A stretch of DNA of 46,960 bases, taken from the NCBI GenBank assembly GCA_002427525.1, contig DIRP01000025.1:1-46960 (forward strand). The letters are read 5' to 3'. Below, piece by piece: positions 15,436 through 25,088 of this stretch. The position numbers and the translations under genes are program-made. Source of the DNA: Bacteroidales bacterium UBA5433. GTDB taxonomy: Bacteria > Bacteroidota > Bacteroidia > Bacteroidales > UBA932. The notes beneath the pieces are model-generated. The model did no database searches. It was not told the origin of the DNA and was given only the letters and a program-made list of their open reading frames with translations. Position 1 is the first letter of the stretch. Each line of letters starts with the position of its first letter.

Positions 15436-18270
15436 TTAAGGAATAGGATATTTGGGAGTGGTACAGGAATCAACAAGGTACACAAGCGACATGTAGGGAA
15501 TGCCGCCGTTGGTAGTAAGGCCTATTTCGCAAGTGCGGCTGTTGGAATACCCTGTCTGAATATTTGCCGCTTCCAGTTGAGGTTTGAGTTTCCGTAAGGC
15601 GTACGCGTTGATCTCGGGACGGGTAAAACCTTTGTCTCCGGCAAATCCGCAACAGCCTACTTCGTGGGGGACAAGAACACGGGTAGAACACCTTTGGGCA
15701 AGCCGCAACATGTCCTGGTCCAGGTGCATTTTACGGGAGGTACACGTTACGTGCAGGGCAACGGGTTGGTCAGTGGGATGGAAATCCAGCCGGGGTACCA
15801 GGAATTTTTCAATAAACTCTACCGGTTCGTACAGCTTCATACCGGTGATTTTTTCGCGCATCCGGTACAGGCAGGGGCTTTGGTCACACAGAACGGGATA
15901 TTGGCCGGCACGGCTGGCAATCCACAAGGCACCGCTCAGGTCTGCTGTTTTTTCGTCTGCCAGGTGCTGCATTCCTTTGCTTTCCCAGATGGTACCGCAA
16001 CAAAGAGAATCCATATTGTCGGGGAAAACAACCCGGTAACCGGCTTTGCGGAGCAGTCCTACCATTTTTTCTGTAAGGGGCGTATTGTCCGGAGCTCCTT
16101 TGGCTACTCCCATACTCTGGTTTATGCACGAAGGAAAATAAACTACGGTGTCCGGATGTCCTGCCGGCAGGGCTTGCTCCAGGACAGGTTTCACACGGTG
16201 TGAGTCCGGCATGGCCGGGGTCCACAGGGGGAATCCCAGCTTGTGTGCCAGCCGGGTTATCCATCCCATCAGGGACGAACCCAGCACGGTGTGTGCAGTG
16301 CGGGCCAGACGTAATATAATCCGCATGATGTTCTTGAGCCCCTGGAAATGATCTGCTGCAAGCTTTCCGGCTACCTCATCTCTGGAGCCGGGAGGATGCG
16401 CCTGCTCCCGCAGGTACATGGTCAACTCACCGGTGTTGATTTCCATGGGACATGAGGTGGCGCACAGGCCGTCAACGGCACACGTGGCCCTGCCCGGATA
16501 GAAGTAGCTTTTTGTCAGCTTTTCCAGCAAGGCGTTTTCTTTTTTGCTTTTTTTATTGCTTTCTTTCAGCCGTTTAATTTCTCTTTGTACGGCAATCCGT
16601 TGCCGGGAGCTGAGTGTTTTTCCCCATGTCAGACAGTTGACTTCACAAAAACCGCATTCAATACACTTGTCAACCAACGGGTGCACATCCGGCATAGGCT
16701 TAAAGTTTTTCACGTGGCACAGCGGGTCGTCATTAAATATGACACCCGGGTTCAGGATATTTTTGCTGTCAAAAAGTGACTTGAGTTGCTTCATGATTTC
16801 AAACGCTTCGGTACCCCATTCTTTTTCAACAAAAGGCGCCATATTGATTCCTGTGCCGTGTTCTGCTTTAAGGGATCCGTTGTATTTGTCCACTACCAGT
16901 TTTACTACCTGTTCCATAAAGCGTTGGTAACGCTCCACTTCTTCCTGATTATCAAAGGCCTGGTTCAGAATAAAATGGAAGTTCCCTTCCAGGGCGTGTC
17001 CGTATATGGCCGCGTCGTGGTACCCGTATTCTTCAATGATCTTTTGCAAATCCGGAACGGCTTTGTGCAGGTCTTCCGGATGAAACGCCACGTCTTCTAT
17101 CATGGAAGTTGTTCCCCGGGGCCGCATAGCTCCCACGGAAGGGAAGATACCCGAGCGGATATTCCAAAGGATTGAATATTCGCTTTTCTTGTCTGTAAAC
17201 ACAACAGGTTGCAAGGTGTCAAAATCTTGCAGGCCGTTTGTAATGGTTTTAATATGTGTTGCCAGAGTTGCGCAGTCATCGGCTGCGGCTTCTATGAGCA
17301 GGGCCGTTGCCTGCGGTGGAAGTTCTTTAATGAAAGGCGGAATGCCTTTCCGGTTTTCTACGGCACGGAGCGATTTTCTATCCAGGAATTCTACGCCAAC
17401 AACGGGCAATTGCCTGAGGGTCTGTACAGCCCGGCAAGCTTCTTCTGCCCGGGAAAAGTAAACCATGGAGCTGGCACGGCAGGGTTGTACAGGTTCTGTA
17501 TTTACAGTGACTTCCGACAGGAAGGCCAGCGTGCCTTCAGAACCGGCCATCAGATGCACCATGATATCAAACGGATCTTCAAATTCAACCAGAGGAAGCA
17601 GGTTAAGTCCCGTTACGTTCTTGATGCTGTATTTGTACCGGATACGCTCCGTCAGTTCCGGACGGCTTATGACTTGTTCCCGTATGTGAAGCAGGTTTAT
17701 AAGAAATTCCGGGTGGGTGCGGCAAAAAGCATCTCTGGACGCTTGATCTGCTGTATCAAGTACCGTTCCGTCAGCCAGGACCATCCGGGCAGCATGCAGA
17801 ATGCGGTGGCTGTTGGCATGGGTTCCGCAATTCATTCCGGATGCGTTGTTGGCTACAATACCGCCTACCATGGCAGAAGATACCGATGCCGGGTCGGGAG
17901 AGAATTTTCTGCCGTAGGGCTTAAGGATTTCATTCACCCGGTCTCCTACAATCCCCGGTTGCAGGGATATGGTATACCCGTTTTCATGGATTTGGTATTG
18001 TTCCCAATCGTGTGCCGCTACCAACAGCACACTGTCGGAAAGACTTTGGCCTGAAAGACTTGTACCTGCTGCCCGAAAGGTCACAGCTATTCCTTTTTTG
18101 TGGCAAATGTTCAGGATTTGTGCGACCTGAGCCTCGGCTTTGGGAAAAAGAACTATTTGGGGGATCTTTCTGTAAAAACTGGCGTCTGTTCCCCAGGCAA
18201 AGCGGTGCAGGTAATCTGTCTTGATACAGTCCTTGGGCAGGATTCCGGTAAATAACTTTTCAGAGATCAT
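15436..18270 (-). CDS. FAD-binding and [4Fe-4S]-binding oxidoreductase (D-lactate/glycolate dehydrogenase type)
   Basis: 944 residues, a fusion of a GlcD-like flavoprotein and a GlcF/GlpC-like iron-sulfur protein. The FAD (PCMH) domain has FRAAGTSLSGQSLSDSV at about 66-82 and IVANNASGMNCGT near 138-150. The FAD-linked oxidase C-terminal domain follows, with HALEGNFHF and AEHGTGI near 425 and 469. Iron-sulfur clusters sit at Cys536/539/542/546 and Cys597/603/607, the second in the CxxDGxCxxxC form usual for this group. A C-terminal CCG domain includes FPSCINQS and CCGFAGDKGF. It likely oxidises D-lactate or another 2-hydroxyacid and passes electrons to the respiratory chain at the membrane. 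It lies 3 bases after sir2 in the operon. Confidence 0.88.
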   Translation of the reverse strand: MISEKLFTGILPKDCIKTDYLHRFAWGTDASFYRKIPQIVLFPKAEAQVAQILNICHKKGIAVTFRAAGTSLSGQSLSDSVLLVAAHDWEQYQIHENGYTISLQPGIVGDRVNEILKPYGRKFSPDPASVSSAMVGGIVANNASGMNCGTHANSHRILHAARMVLADGTVLDTADQASRDAFCRTHPEFLINLLHIREQVISRPELTERIRYKYSIKNVTGLNLLPLVEFEDPFDIMVHLMAGSEGTLAFLSEVTVNTEPVQPCRASSMVYFSRAEEACRAVQTLRQLPVVGVEFLDRKSLRAVENRKGIPPFIKELPPQATALLIEAAADDCATLATHIKTITNGLQDFDTLQPVVFTDKKSEYSILWNIRSGIFPSVGAMRPRGTTSMIEDVAFHPEDLHKAVPDLQKIIEEYGYHDAAIYGHALEGNFHFILNQAFDNQEEVERYQRFMEQVVKLVVDKYNGSLKAEHGTGINMAPFVEKEWGTEAFEIMKQLKSLFDSKNILNPGVIFNDDPLCHVKNFKPMPDVHPLVDKCIECGFCEVNCLTWGKTLSSRQRIAVQREIKRLKESNKKSKKENALLEKLTKSYFYPGRATCAVDGLCATSCPMEINTGELTMYLREQAHPPGSRDEVAGKLAADHFQGLKNIMRIILRLARTAHTVLGSSLMGWITRLAHKLGFPLWTPAMPDSHRVKPVLEQALPAGHPDTVVYFPSCINQSMGVAKGAPDNTPLTEKMVGLLRKAGYRVVFPDNMDSLCCGTIWESKGMQHLADEKTADLSGALWIASRAGQYPVLCDQSPCLYRMREKITGMKLYEPVEFIEKFLVPRLDFHPTDQPVALHVTCTSRKMHLDQDMLRLAQRCSTRVLVPHEVGCCGFAGDKGFTRPEINAYALRKLKPQLEAANIQTGYSNSRTCEIGLTTNGGIPYMSLVYLVDSCTTPKYPIP

Positions 18271-18273
18271 AAG

Positions 18274-18963
18274 TTATACGTAGTGTTCCAATAAAATTTT
18301 TTCTAATTGTTGCAGTCCTTCTACTGCTTTCTGAGCTATGGTGTGTACCTGTTTCTTTCGGACGGGTGCCGGTTTGGGATCAACAAGAAAAAGAGGTACG
18401 TCTTCTCTTGCAAAATCTATGAGGCCTGCAGCAGGATACACGGCAAGGGATGTTCCGATTACCAGCAGGATATCTGCCAAACGTGTCCATTCAACGGCTT
18501 TTGTCATTTCCGGCACAGATTCTCCAAACCAGACGATGTGTGGCCTGAGCTGTGCTCCGTCTTCAGCTTTATCTCCCCAGTGGATGGGTTCGTATCCAAT
18601 ATCTGTAATCAGGTACGGGTTATTAACGCTTCTGGCTTTTGTAAGTTCGCCGTGTAGGTGCAGGACCCGGCTGCTTCCGGCACGCTCGTGCAAATTGTCC
18701 ACATTTTGTGTCACAATATAAACGTCAAAATCTTTTTCCAAACGACTGAGTACTCTATGTCCTTCGTTGGGTTGTGCCTCTTTCAGCTGTGCCCGTCTTT
18801 CGTTATAAAAGGTAAGCATAAGCTGTGGGTTTTTGTGCCAGCCTTCAATAGATGCCACTTCCTGGACCGGATAATTTTCCCAGAGCCCTCCGCTGTCCCG
18901 GAATGTTTTGATACCGCTTTGGGCACTCATTCCTGCTCCTGTCAATACTACAATTTTTTTCAT
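18274..18963 (-). CDS. Sir2-family NAD-dependent protein deacylase, zinc-less type
   Basis: 229 residues from ATG 18963 (MKKIVVLTGAGMS), chosen because the family begins there and the ATG overlaps the previous stop as ATGA; the frame is open 13 codons further. GAGMSAQSGIKTFRD, TQNVDNLHERAG, catalytic His in HLHGE, HIVWFGE and VIGTSLAVYPAAG are all present. The four zinc cysteines of classical sirtuins are missing: the usual CxxC...CxxC segment reads ELTKARSVNNPYLITDIGYE instead. This variant is common in Bacteroidetes in my recollection. It should remove acyl groups from lysines using NAD. It stands between an AAA ATPase and a lactate-type dehydrogenase. Confidence 0.9.
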   Translation of the reverse strand: MKKIVVLTGAGMSAQSGIKTFRDSGGLWENYPVQEVASIEGWHKNPQLMLTFYNERRAQLKEAQPNEGHRVLSRLEKDFDVYIVTQNVDNLHERAGSSRVLHLHGELTKARSVNNPYLITDIGYEPIHWGDKAEDGAQLRPHIVWFGESVPEMTKAVEWTRLADILLVIGTSLAVYPAAGLIDFAREDVPLFLVDPKPAPVRKKQVHTIAQKAVEGLQQLEKILLEHYV

Positions 18964-20123
18964 GGTATCCAGTATGTTTTCATAAATCGTTCTGTAAACC
19001 ACAATTTGAATAAAGGGTCAACAAACTGCGGTTTTTTACGAACGATTTTAATAATTTCCTTTTTTTCAAGTGCTTCCCGTGCCCGGTACACGTGAGCCGA
19101 AGAGTACAGGAAATACTTTTGAAGCACTTCCTGAGAGCACAATTGTTCTTCCCCTGCTGCCATAGCCCTTAGAAAATGAATCTGCTGCGTGTGCAGGTCC
19201 TGGCAGGTGTGTTCAAAAGAATACCTGAAAATTTCAAAAAGCTCGTTTGTGCCGTCCAGGAACATGGTTTCGTTCATATAGCCCTTTGTATTCAAAAAGC
19301 AGATATCGGCAAAATACTGTACGTAATAGGGGTGTCCTTCCATTTTGCGGTAGATCATTTCTGCGAAATCTTTTGAAATGACCCGGCCGGCTTTGGCAAA
19401 ATTACGGATGATATAATCTGTAAATTCTTTTTCTTCTATCGGTTCCAGAGGAATATGTTCTGCAAATTTGTGAAACGGTTTTCCATAGCCAAAGAGTTCT
19501 CTGAAAATAGAATAACCGGTAGATTGGGTGCTGCCGCATCCGCTTAGCAGGAAAGTAACTCCCTTCATCTTTTCCCACAATAAGGCCAGATTACGGCACA
19601 AATCCTGTAGCTTTGTGCCTTGGGCTTGTACCAGCGTTTGAAAAGATTCAATGACCACGATTACAGGTTTGTTCAGGTAAGTGGCCAGTGCCTGTGGAAA
19701 GGATGCCAGCTCTGCAGCCGCTTCCGGTGTTATGTCTTCAAAGACGAGGGCAAACACTTCTCCTTGAAAACGAGGTACGTTGATTTCCGGACGGCTGACA
19801 GGAAGCAGGGTATTCACCAGCGTATCCCATTCTCCCAGGGTGTTGGCCACTTGATGGAAGAGTGCGTTGGTTAACGCTGCATAAAAGGAATATTCGCTTC
19901 TTATATTAAAACAAGACAACCTGCAACTAAGCGGAGCCTGTTCCGATTTCCCGATTTGCATTAGGACTTTGTTGATCAGGGAACTTTTTCCCGTTTTAGG
20001 ATGATCCCACACTACCGAATGCTGTCCTTTTAACAGATTGGATGCCAGCCAATCTGTGCCGGCCGTTCTGCCCAGTACTTCTTCCGGTTTAAGAGGACGT
20101 GTATAAATAAATGGTGAATTCAT
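18960..20123 (-). CDS. AAA family ATPase (archaeal-type ATPase/STAND-like)
   Basis: 387 residues from ATG 20123 (MNSPFIYTRPLKPEEVLGR), which matches how relatives begin; an ATG 16 codons upstream is possible. VVWDHPKTGKSSLI at about 37-50 is a Walker A with Asp-His before the loop, IVVIESFQTLV near 160 is Walker B, and FLLSGCGSTQS is a sensor-like strand. A C-terminal winged-helix region (about 305-375) follows. Proteins of this class bind ATP and often carry DNA- or protein-sensing tails; the role here is unknown. It heads a leftward operon and overlaps sir2 by 4 bases, so the two are probably translated together. Confidence 0.75.
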   Translation of the reverse strand: MNSPFIYTRPLKPEEVLGRTAGTDWLASNLLKGQHSVVWDHPKTGKSSLINKVLMQIGKSEQAPLSCRLSCFNIRSEYSFYAALTNALFHQVANTLGEWDTLVNTLLPVSRPEINVPRFQGEVFALVFEDITPEAAAELASFPQALATYLNKPVIVVIESFQTLVQAQGTKLQDLCRNLALLWEKMKGVTFLLSGCGSTQSTGYSIFRELFGYGKPFHKFAEHIPLEPIEEKEFTDYIIRNFAKAGRVISKDFAEMIYRKMEGHPYYVQYFADICFLNTKGYMNETMFLDGTNELFEIFRYSFEHTCQDLHTQQIHFLRAMAAGEEQLCSQEVLQKYFLYSSAHVYRAREALEKKEIIKIVRKKPQFVDPLFKLWFTERFMKTYWIP

Positions 20124-20160
20124 AACAAGGGTGTTGCAATCAGACAAAGATACTTTTTCT

Positions 20161-20190
20161 TTGCTATTCAATGAAACTTTTTTACCTTTG
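20161..20190 (+). promoter_or_regulatory. Promoter of rplU-rpmA
   Basis: TTG at 20161-20163, 19 bases, and TACCTTTG at 20183-20190 match the Bacteroidetes consensus. About 100 bases of leader lie between the box and the rplU start; it may fold, but no named leader motif was recognised. Confidence 0.7.
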
Positions 20191-20292
20191 CAATCCTGTT
20201 TTGATAAGAAACAACATGAGGGCCGTTAAGCTTTTGAAAAAGAGGTGTTTGTAAATACCCGCTTGCGGTCGTAACTAAATAAGATGCTATTT

Positions 20293-20601
20293 ATGTACGC
20301 AATTGTAGATATTGCAGGACAGCAATTCAAAGTGCAGGAAGGGTGGAAATTGTATGTGCACCGTCTTCAGGAAGAAGAAGGCGCTACCCTTAGTTTTGAC
20401 AAGGTTTTGTTAAAAGATGGCGATGGCAATGTGCAGGTAGGGAAGCCTTTTTTGGAAAACGTATCGGTACAAGCAACCGTTCTGAAGCACTTGAAAGGAG
20501 ATAGGGTGCTGGTGTTCAAGAAGAAAAAAAGAAAAGGATACCAGAAATGCAACGGACACCGTCAACAACTGACACAAATCCGAATTGACACAATTTCATA
20601 A
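20293..20601 (+). CDS. rplU: 50S ribosomal protein L21
   Basis: 102 residues from ATG 20293 (MYAIVDIAGQQFKV), where L21 proteins normally begin; an ATG three codons earlier adds MLF. The typical blocks IVDIAGQQFKVQEG, VLLKDGDGNVQVGKP and the basic end KKKKRKGYQKCNGHRQQLTQIRI are present. L21 binds 23S rRNA in the large subunit. It forms the standard pair with rpmA, 18 bases downstream. Confidence 0.97.
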   Translation: MYAIVDIAGQQFKVQEGWKLYVHRLQEEEGATLSFDKVLLKDGDGNVQVGKPFLENVSVQATVLKHLKGDRVLVFKKKKRKGYQKCNGHRQQLTQIRIDTIS

Positions 20602-20619
20602 CATCTAAAACGTAATATT

Positions 20620-20877
20620 ATGGCTCACAAAAAAGGTGTTGGTAGTTCTAAGAACGGCCGTGAATCACAAAGTAAACGTTTAGGCGTGAAGTTATTTGGC
20701 GGACAGGTTGCCAAGGCCGGCAATATTTTGGTTCGTCAGAGGGGTACCGTACACAATCCCGGTGATAACGTGGGTATTGGAAAAGATCATACGTTGTATG
20801 CCCTCACAGATGGAGTGGTGGTTTTCCGCAAGAAAGCCAACAACAAATCATACGTTTCCATTCAGCCTTTGGCATAA
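20620..20877 (+). CDS. rpmA: 50S ribosomal protein L27
   Basis: 85 residues. The start MAHKKGVGSSKNGRESQSKR is the usual mature-like N-terminus that reaches the peptidyl-transferase centre, with no cleavable Firmicutes-type extension. GGQVAKAGNILVRQRG and the end VSIQPLA fit the family. Its last 16 bases overlap the end of the convergent Rid-family gene. Confidence 0.97.
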   Translation: MAHKKGVGSSKNGRESQSKRLGVKLFGGQVAKAGNILVRQRGTVHNPGDNVGIGKDHTLYALTDGVVVFRKKANNKSYVSIQPLA

Positions 20878-22013
20878 ATTGCCATACATTCCATTTCTAT
20901 AAGCCAGGCCGGACGGCATACTTTTCCCATGACAATAAGGGTAGGTATGTCCGGGAATCGGCTTGTAAAAAGTGCTCTGACCAAAGGCAGATCTTCCTGC
21001 CGCCGCAGGTAAACGATAATCTGGGCAACATCTTGCCAGGTAGCGTCTGCTTGTGCTAAAAGCACTTCAACATTTTCCCACATGCGCAGTGTCTGGCCGC
21101 GGATGTTGCCCGGTTCCACTATATTTCCTGCGGCATCTATGCTTGCCGTACCGGATATGAAAATATGCCTGCGGTCTTCAAATTGCAACGCGACTCCCCT
21201 TTCAGATGTTACGCCGTACGTTTTGGCGGGAATCAGGTGTGTGGTTGCTTGCAGGTAGGTTACCTGCGATGGCTCCAGTCCGCTGACCGCATATGCATCC
21301 ATGGTAACGTAAGAACCGGGAGCTCCGTTTGCTCCTTCTATTCCCGTGCTGGCAATGTAATGGGTGGTTTCGTCCATGCCCAGTTCCCGGAAATAATCTG
21401 TACGTGTTTTGGCAAAGGCGGGGTAGTTGGTATCAATATCGCTAATAAAAAACCAGGTTCTTAGGCAGTGGTCTTTCATGGTACATCCTTTGGCCTGCAG
21501 CCATTCCTGGTAATCTTCAAGCAGTTTTTTAGTTTGTTGTGCTACACTGCCGCCCAGATGAAATTTTTCTGTTGTCCAATAATGGGTGTATTTATTTGGT
21601 ACTGTTTCCGGCTCTTTCAAATACAGCCACACGGCCAGTTCTGTTTTATTGGCAGGCGGTTGTTCTATGAAAGACAATGCACAAGGTGCAGGGAAAAGAT
21701 GCCTGGCTTGAACCTGGGATCGTTGTTCCCCGGCATTTTTTAGAAAATACCGTGCAAATACACACTTCGCTTTATGATAAGGTTCACGTGCGAGCCATGC
21801 TTCCATACAGGCGTGCAGTGCAGCCATGCAATCTTCCGGATACGGACACGTTTCGGCGGTTGCTGTAGTTTTTTTTGTCGAAAACTGAAATATCAGGTGG
21901 TGTTCTGCAACGGATGGCGGAACGTCAGGATGGAGCGATACAACGGGTTGGAAGGAGGCGGCTTGTACGGTACAAGCCGGGTGCATATCAAAAGTATGGT
22001 GCAAATATTTCAT
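20862..22013 (-). CDS. Rid family (YjgF/YER057c/UK114) protein, long form
   Basis: 383 residues, much longer than the roughly 130-residue RidA. The C-terminal part from about 255 carries the Rid fold: RRHIFISGTASIDAAGNIVEPGN, then NVEVLLAQADATWQDVAQIIVYLR and the end VCRPAWLIEMECMAIY, with an Arg and Glu in the positions usual for the ligand pocket. The middle (about 110-250) looks like a second, diverged Rid-like repeat (THYWTTEKFHLGG, HCLRTWFFISDID). Single-domain RidA hydrolyses reactive enamines and imines; the role of the two-domain form is unknown. The gene stands alone on this strand, overlapping rpmA at its 3' end. Confidence 0.7.
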   Translation of the reverse strand: MKYLHHTFDMHPACTVQAASFQPVVSLHPDVPPSVAEHHLIFQFSTKKTTATAETCPYPEDCMAALHACMEAWLAREPYHKAKCVFARYFLKNAGEQRSQVQARHLFPAPCALSFIEQPPANKTELAVWLYLKEPETVPNKYTHYWTTEKFHLGGSVAQQTKKLLEDYQEWLQAKGCTMKDHCLRTWFFISDIDTNYPAFAKTRTDYFRELGMDETTHYIASTGIEGANGAPGSYVTMDAYAVSGLEPSQVTYLQATTHLIPAKTYGVTSERGVALQFEDRRHIFISGTASIDAAGNIVEPGNIRGQTLRMWENVEVLLAQADATWQDVAQIIVYLRRQEDLPLVRALFTSRFPDIPTLIVMGKVCRPAWLIEMECMAIYAKG

Positions 22014-22090
22014 GGATTTTGATAACAGATGGATTTTTCATTACCAAAAGTACAAAAAACAATGCATCTTTGCAGGGTAATTTCAAAATC

Positions 22091-23809
22091 ATGAGTACAG
22101 TATTGCAAATTCTTAATTTGGCCGGATCTCTGGGCCTTTTCCTATATGGGATGACCCTAATGAGCGAATCTTTGCAAAAGGTTGCCGGGGACGGACTGCG
22201 TAGTTTTCTGGCTTCCATGACTTCCAATTCGTTTAAACGGGTCATTACTGGCTTGTTTATAACGGCAATAATTCAGTCTTCCAGTGCTACTACTGTCATG
22301 GTTGTAAGCTTTGTAAACGCGGGACTGCTTTCGCTTGCACAAGCTATTGGAGTGATTATGGGGGCCAATATTGGGACTACCGTTACAGCCTGGATTATTT
22401 CCCTGCTGGGATTTAATATGGATATATCCCTGCTGGCCATACCTCTGATTGCCATTGGTTTTATTCTTACCATGTCAAAAAAGCAAAAGAGGAAGAATTC
22501 CGGCGAAATGGTTATCGGATTTGCCCTTCTTTTCCTTGGTCTGGGTTTTCTCAAAGATTCGGTCCCGGATTTGACAGCCAACCCGGAAGCTTTGTCGTTC
22601 TTGCAGAATTTCAGCGGAAAAGGTTTCTGGTCTATTCTTATGTTTGTAGGTATTGGTACGTTACTTACCATGATACTGCAATCTTCCAGTGCCACCATGG
22701 CCCTTACTCTTGTCATGGTAAATTACGGATGGATTCCTTTTGAACTGGCGGCTGCCCTAGTATTGGGAGAGAACGTAGGAACAACCATTACTGCAAATAT
22801 TGCCGCTGCGGTAGGGAACGTCTCGGCTAAAAGAGCGGCCTTGGCGCATACGTTTTTTAATATTATAGGGGTAATTTGGGTGCTGGCGCTGTTCCATCCG
22901 TTTCTCAGGCTTATAGGCATCATTATTACCGGTTTTGGTGGAGCCGATCCATTTATTCCCATTGCTCAGGCAGTCAATCCGGCAGCTGCCAGTGTTTCTA
23001 TGATTTATTCTGTATCCTTGTTACATACCCTGTTTAATATATGCAATACCTTGTTGTTGGTAGGCTTTACGCCTGTATTGGTTAAATTGGTGACCTGGGC
23101 CATCAAGAGTCCTAAAGAAGAGGAAAAACACAGACTTAAGTTTATTCAGGCCGGTATGCTGAGTACTGCGGAACTTTCTCTGGATCAGGTAAAGCAGGAA
23201 ATTGTTCATTTTGCAAATATTCTTACAAGGCAATTTACGTTGATTAGAAATGCCATGGTGGTAAAGGACGAAGCAGAGTTTGAAACCATGTTCAAAAAAA
23301 TCTCGTATTACGAGGAAGTAAGTGACCGCATCGAATTTGAGATAGCAGAATTTCTGAGTAAAATTGGAGAACAGGAAATCAGCACTGAATCCATGAAACG
23401 GATTCAGGCTATGTACAAGATTATTGGAGAATTGGAAAGTGTGGGTGATTCCGGGTACAACCTGGGACGCATACTGCAGAGAAAAAGGTTGAACCACGTT
23501 TCGTTTGATGAGAAAATGATCCGTAATGTTCACGGCATGATGGATTTGCTGGACAAATCATTTGAGATTATGATCTCTAACCTGAGTATGGGATATATCA
23601 GGTTAAATAATATTGAGAATGCCAAGGATGCAGAAAAAGACATCAACAAATACAGGGATATGTTACGGGAAGGAAATATGTTGAGCCTTGGCAACAACGC
23701 CTACGATTACCTTACCGGTGTGTATTATATGGACGTGATTGGGGAGTGCGAACGTGTTGGTGACTATATAATTAACGTATCCGAAGCTATTATGGAAATT
23801 AAATCCTGA
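22091..23809 (+). CDS. Na/Pi cotransporter family protein with PhoU-like tail
   Basis: 572 residues from ATG 22091 (MSTVLQILNLAGSLGLFLYGM). The open frame extends further left but that part overlaps the Rid gene and has no family likeness. A weak -7 box (CATCTTTG at 22065-22072) precedes the ATG. Two inverted halves each carry the NptA/SLC34 signature QSSSAT (near 60 and 200), with GANIGTTVTAW and GENVGTTITAN following; about eight membrane segments fill residues 1-350. The cytoplasmic tail (about 360-560) is helical and PhoU-like. It should move phosphate with sodium across the inner membrane. serS follows after 5 bases. Confidence 0.9.
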   Translation: MSTVLQILNLAGSLGLFLYGMTLMSESLQKVAGDGLRSFLASMTSNSFKRVITGLFITAIIQSSSATTVMVVSFVNAGLLSLAQAIGVIMGANIGTTVTAWIISLLGFNMDISLLAIPLIAIGFILTMSKKQKRKNSGEMVIGFALLFLGLGFLKDSVPDLTANPEALSFLQNFSGKGFWSILMFVGIGTLLTMILQSSSATMALTLVMVNYGWIPFELAAALVLGENVGTTITANIAAAVGNVSAKRAALAHTFFNIIGVIWVLALFHPFLRLIGIIITGFGGADPFIPIAQAVNPAAASVSMIYSVSLLHTLFNICNTLLLVGFTPVLVKLVTWAIKSPKEEEKHRLKFIQAGMLSTAELSLDQVKQEIVHFANILTRQFTLIRNAMVVKDEAEFETMFKKISYYEEVSDRIEFEIAEFLSKIGEQEISTESMKRIQAMYKIIGELESVGDSGYNLGRILQRKRLNHVSFDEKMIRNVHGMMDLLDKSFEIMISNLSMGYIRLNNIENAKDAEKDINKYRDMLREGNMLSLGNNAYDYLTGVYYMDVIGECERVGDYIINVSEAIMEIKS

Positions 23810-23814
23810 CAATT

Positions 23815-25083
23815 ATGTTAACGCTAAAAACCCTGAGAGAAAATTCCGATTTTGTAATAGAAAGGCTGTCCATCAGGAATATGGATGCAGCACCTATGGT
23901 CCGCCAGATTCTGGAAGCCGATGCAAGCAGAAGGGCTGCCCAGACACAGGCAGATGCCCTTACGGCAGAGCAGAAAAAAGCGGCAGCTCAGGTTGGAATT
24001 TTGTTGAAAAAGGGAAAAACCGAAGAAGCCGAGCAGGTTAAAATAACCACAACGGAACTTAAAGAGAAAATAAGGGCTCTGACGGCAGACCAGGAGTTGT
24101 ATGAGAAGGAGGTAAACGATTTGCTGGTATTGCTGCCCAACCTGCCGCATCAGCTTGTAGTTAAGGGAGATGGGGCCGATGACAACGTACAGGTGAAGGA
24201 AGGCGGTCCTTCTCTGCAATTGCCCAAAGATGCCTTGCCGCACTGGGAACTGGCCAAAAAATACGACCTGATTGATTTTGAATTGGGCGTTAAGCTGACC
24301 GGTGCCGGTTTCCCGGTTTATATGGGAAAAGGAGCCCGGCTACAAATGGCGCTTATCCAGTTTTTCCTTGACAGCAATGTCAAGGCGGGGTACAAAGAAA
24401 TTATGCCTCCGCTTATGGTAAATGAAGATTCGGGATTTGGAACCGGTCAGTTGCCCGATAAGGGGCAGCAGATGTACCATGTAGGGCTTGATAACTTCTA
24501 CCTGATACCCACGGCGGAAGTACCGCTGACCAATATATACCGAGACACCATACTGAATTTAGAAGACCTTCCGGTACGCATTACCGCGTATACTCCCTGT
24601 TTTCGCAGGGAGGCCGGTTCGTACGGTAAAGATGTAAGGGGTCTGAACCGGTTGCACCAATTTGATAAGGTAGAAATAGTGCAGGTGACACACCCGGACA
24701 ACTCCTACGCGACATTGGAAGAAATGGTGGCCCATGTGGAAAGTCTGGTAAACCAATTGGGGCTTCCGTACCGTATTGTACGTCTGTGCGGTGGTGATTT
24801 GGGATTTACATCTGCCATGACGTATGATTTTGAAGTATATTCTGCAGCACAAAAACGTTGGCTGGAGGTGAGTTCTGTTTCAAATTTTGAAACGTTTCAG
24901 TCCAACCGGCTGAAAGCCCGTTACAGGGACAAAGAGGGCAAGCTTCAGTTGGTGCACACGCTTAACGGAAGTGCGCTGGCGTTGCCCAGAATCGTTGCTG
25001 CGTTGCTGGAAAACAACCAGGATGCAGATGGAATAGCCATTCCGGAAGTCTTGCATAAATACATGCATTTTACAAGAATCTGA
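23815..25083 (+). CDS. serS: Seryl-tRNA synthetase
   Basis: 422 residues, the normal bacterial length. Residues about 1-110 form the long antiparallel coiled-coil arm that grips the tRNA-Ser extra arm. The class II catalytic core has motif 2 (FRREAGSYGKDVRGLNRLHQFDKVE region near 265-288) and motif 3 (LNGSALALPRIVAALLENNQ near 385-404), plus TAEVPLTN near 236 for serine binding. It charges tRNA-Ser in the cytoplasm. It sits between the Na/Pi transporter and ruvC with 5-base gaps on each side, probably one transcript. Confidence 0.98.
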   Translation: MLTLKTLRENSDFVIERLSIRNMDAAPMVRQILEADASRRAAQTQADALTAEQKKAAAQVGILLKKGKTEEAEQVKITTTELKEKIRALTADQELYEKEVNDLLVLLPNLPHQLVVKGDGADDNVQVKEGGPSLQLPKDALPHWELAKKYDLIDFELGVKLTGAGFPVYMGKGARLQMALIQFFLDSNVKAGYKEIMPPLMVNEDSGFGTGQLPDKGQQMYHVGLDNFYLIPTAEVPLTNIYRDTILNLEDLPVRITAYTPCFRREAGSYGKDVRGLNRLHQFDKVEIVQVTHPDNSYATLEEMVAHVESLVNQLGLPYRIVRLCGGDLGFTSAMTYDFEVYSAAQKRWLEVSSVSNFETFQSNRLKARYRDKEGKLQLVHTLNGSALALPRIVAALLENNQDADGIAIPEVLHKYMHFTRI

Positions 25084-25088
25084 GACAA

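Noticed and set aside
20198..20292. Possible L21 autoregulatory leader
   Set aside because: A leader of about 100 bases is present, but I could not find a stem pattern specific enough to name.
21875..22090. Upstream extension of the Na/Pi cotransporter frame
   Set aside because: It overlaps the Rid gene start and has no family likeness; the first membrane segment begins right after ATG 22091.
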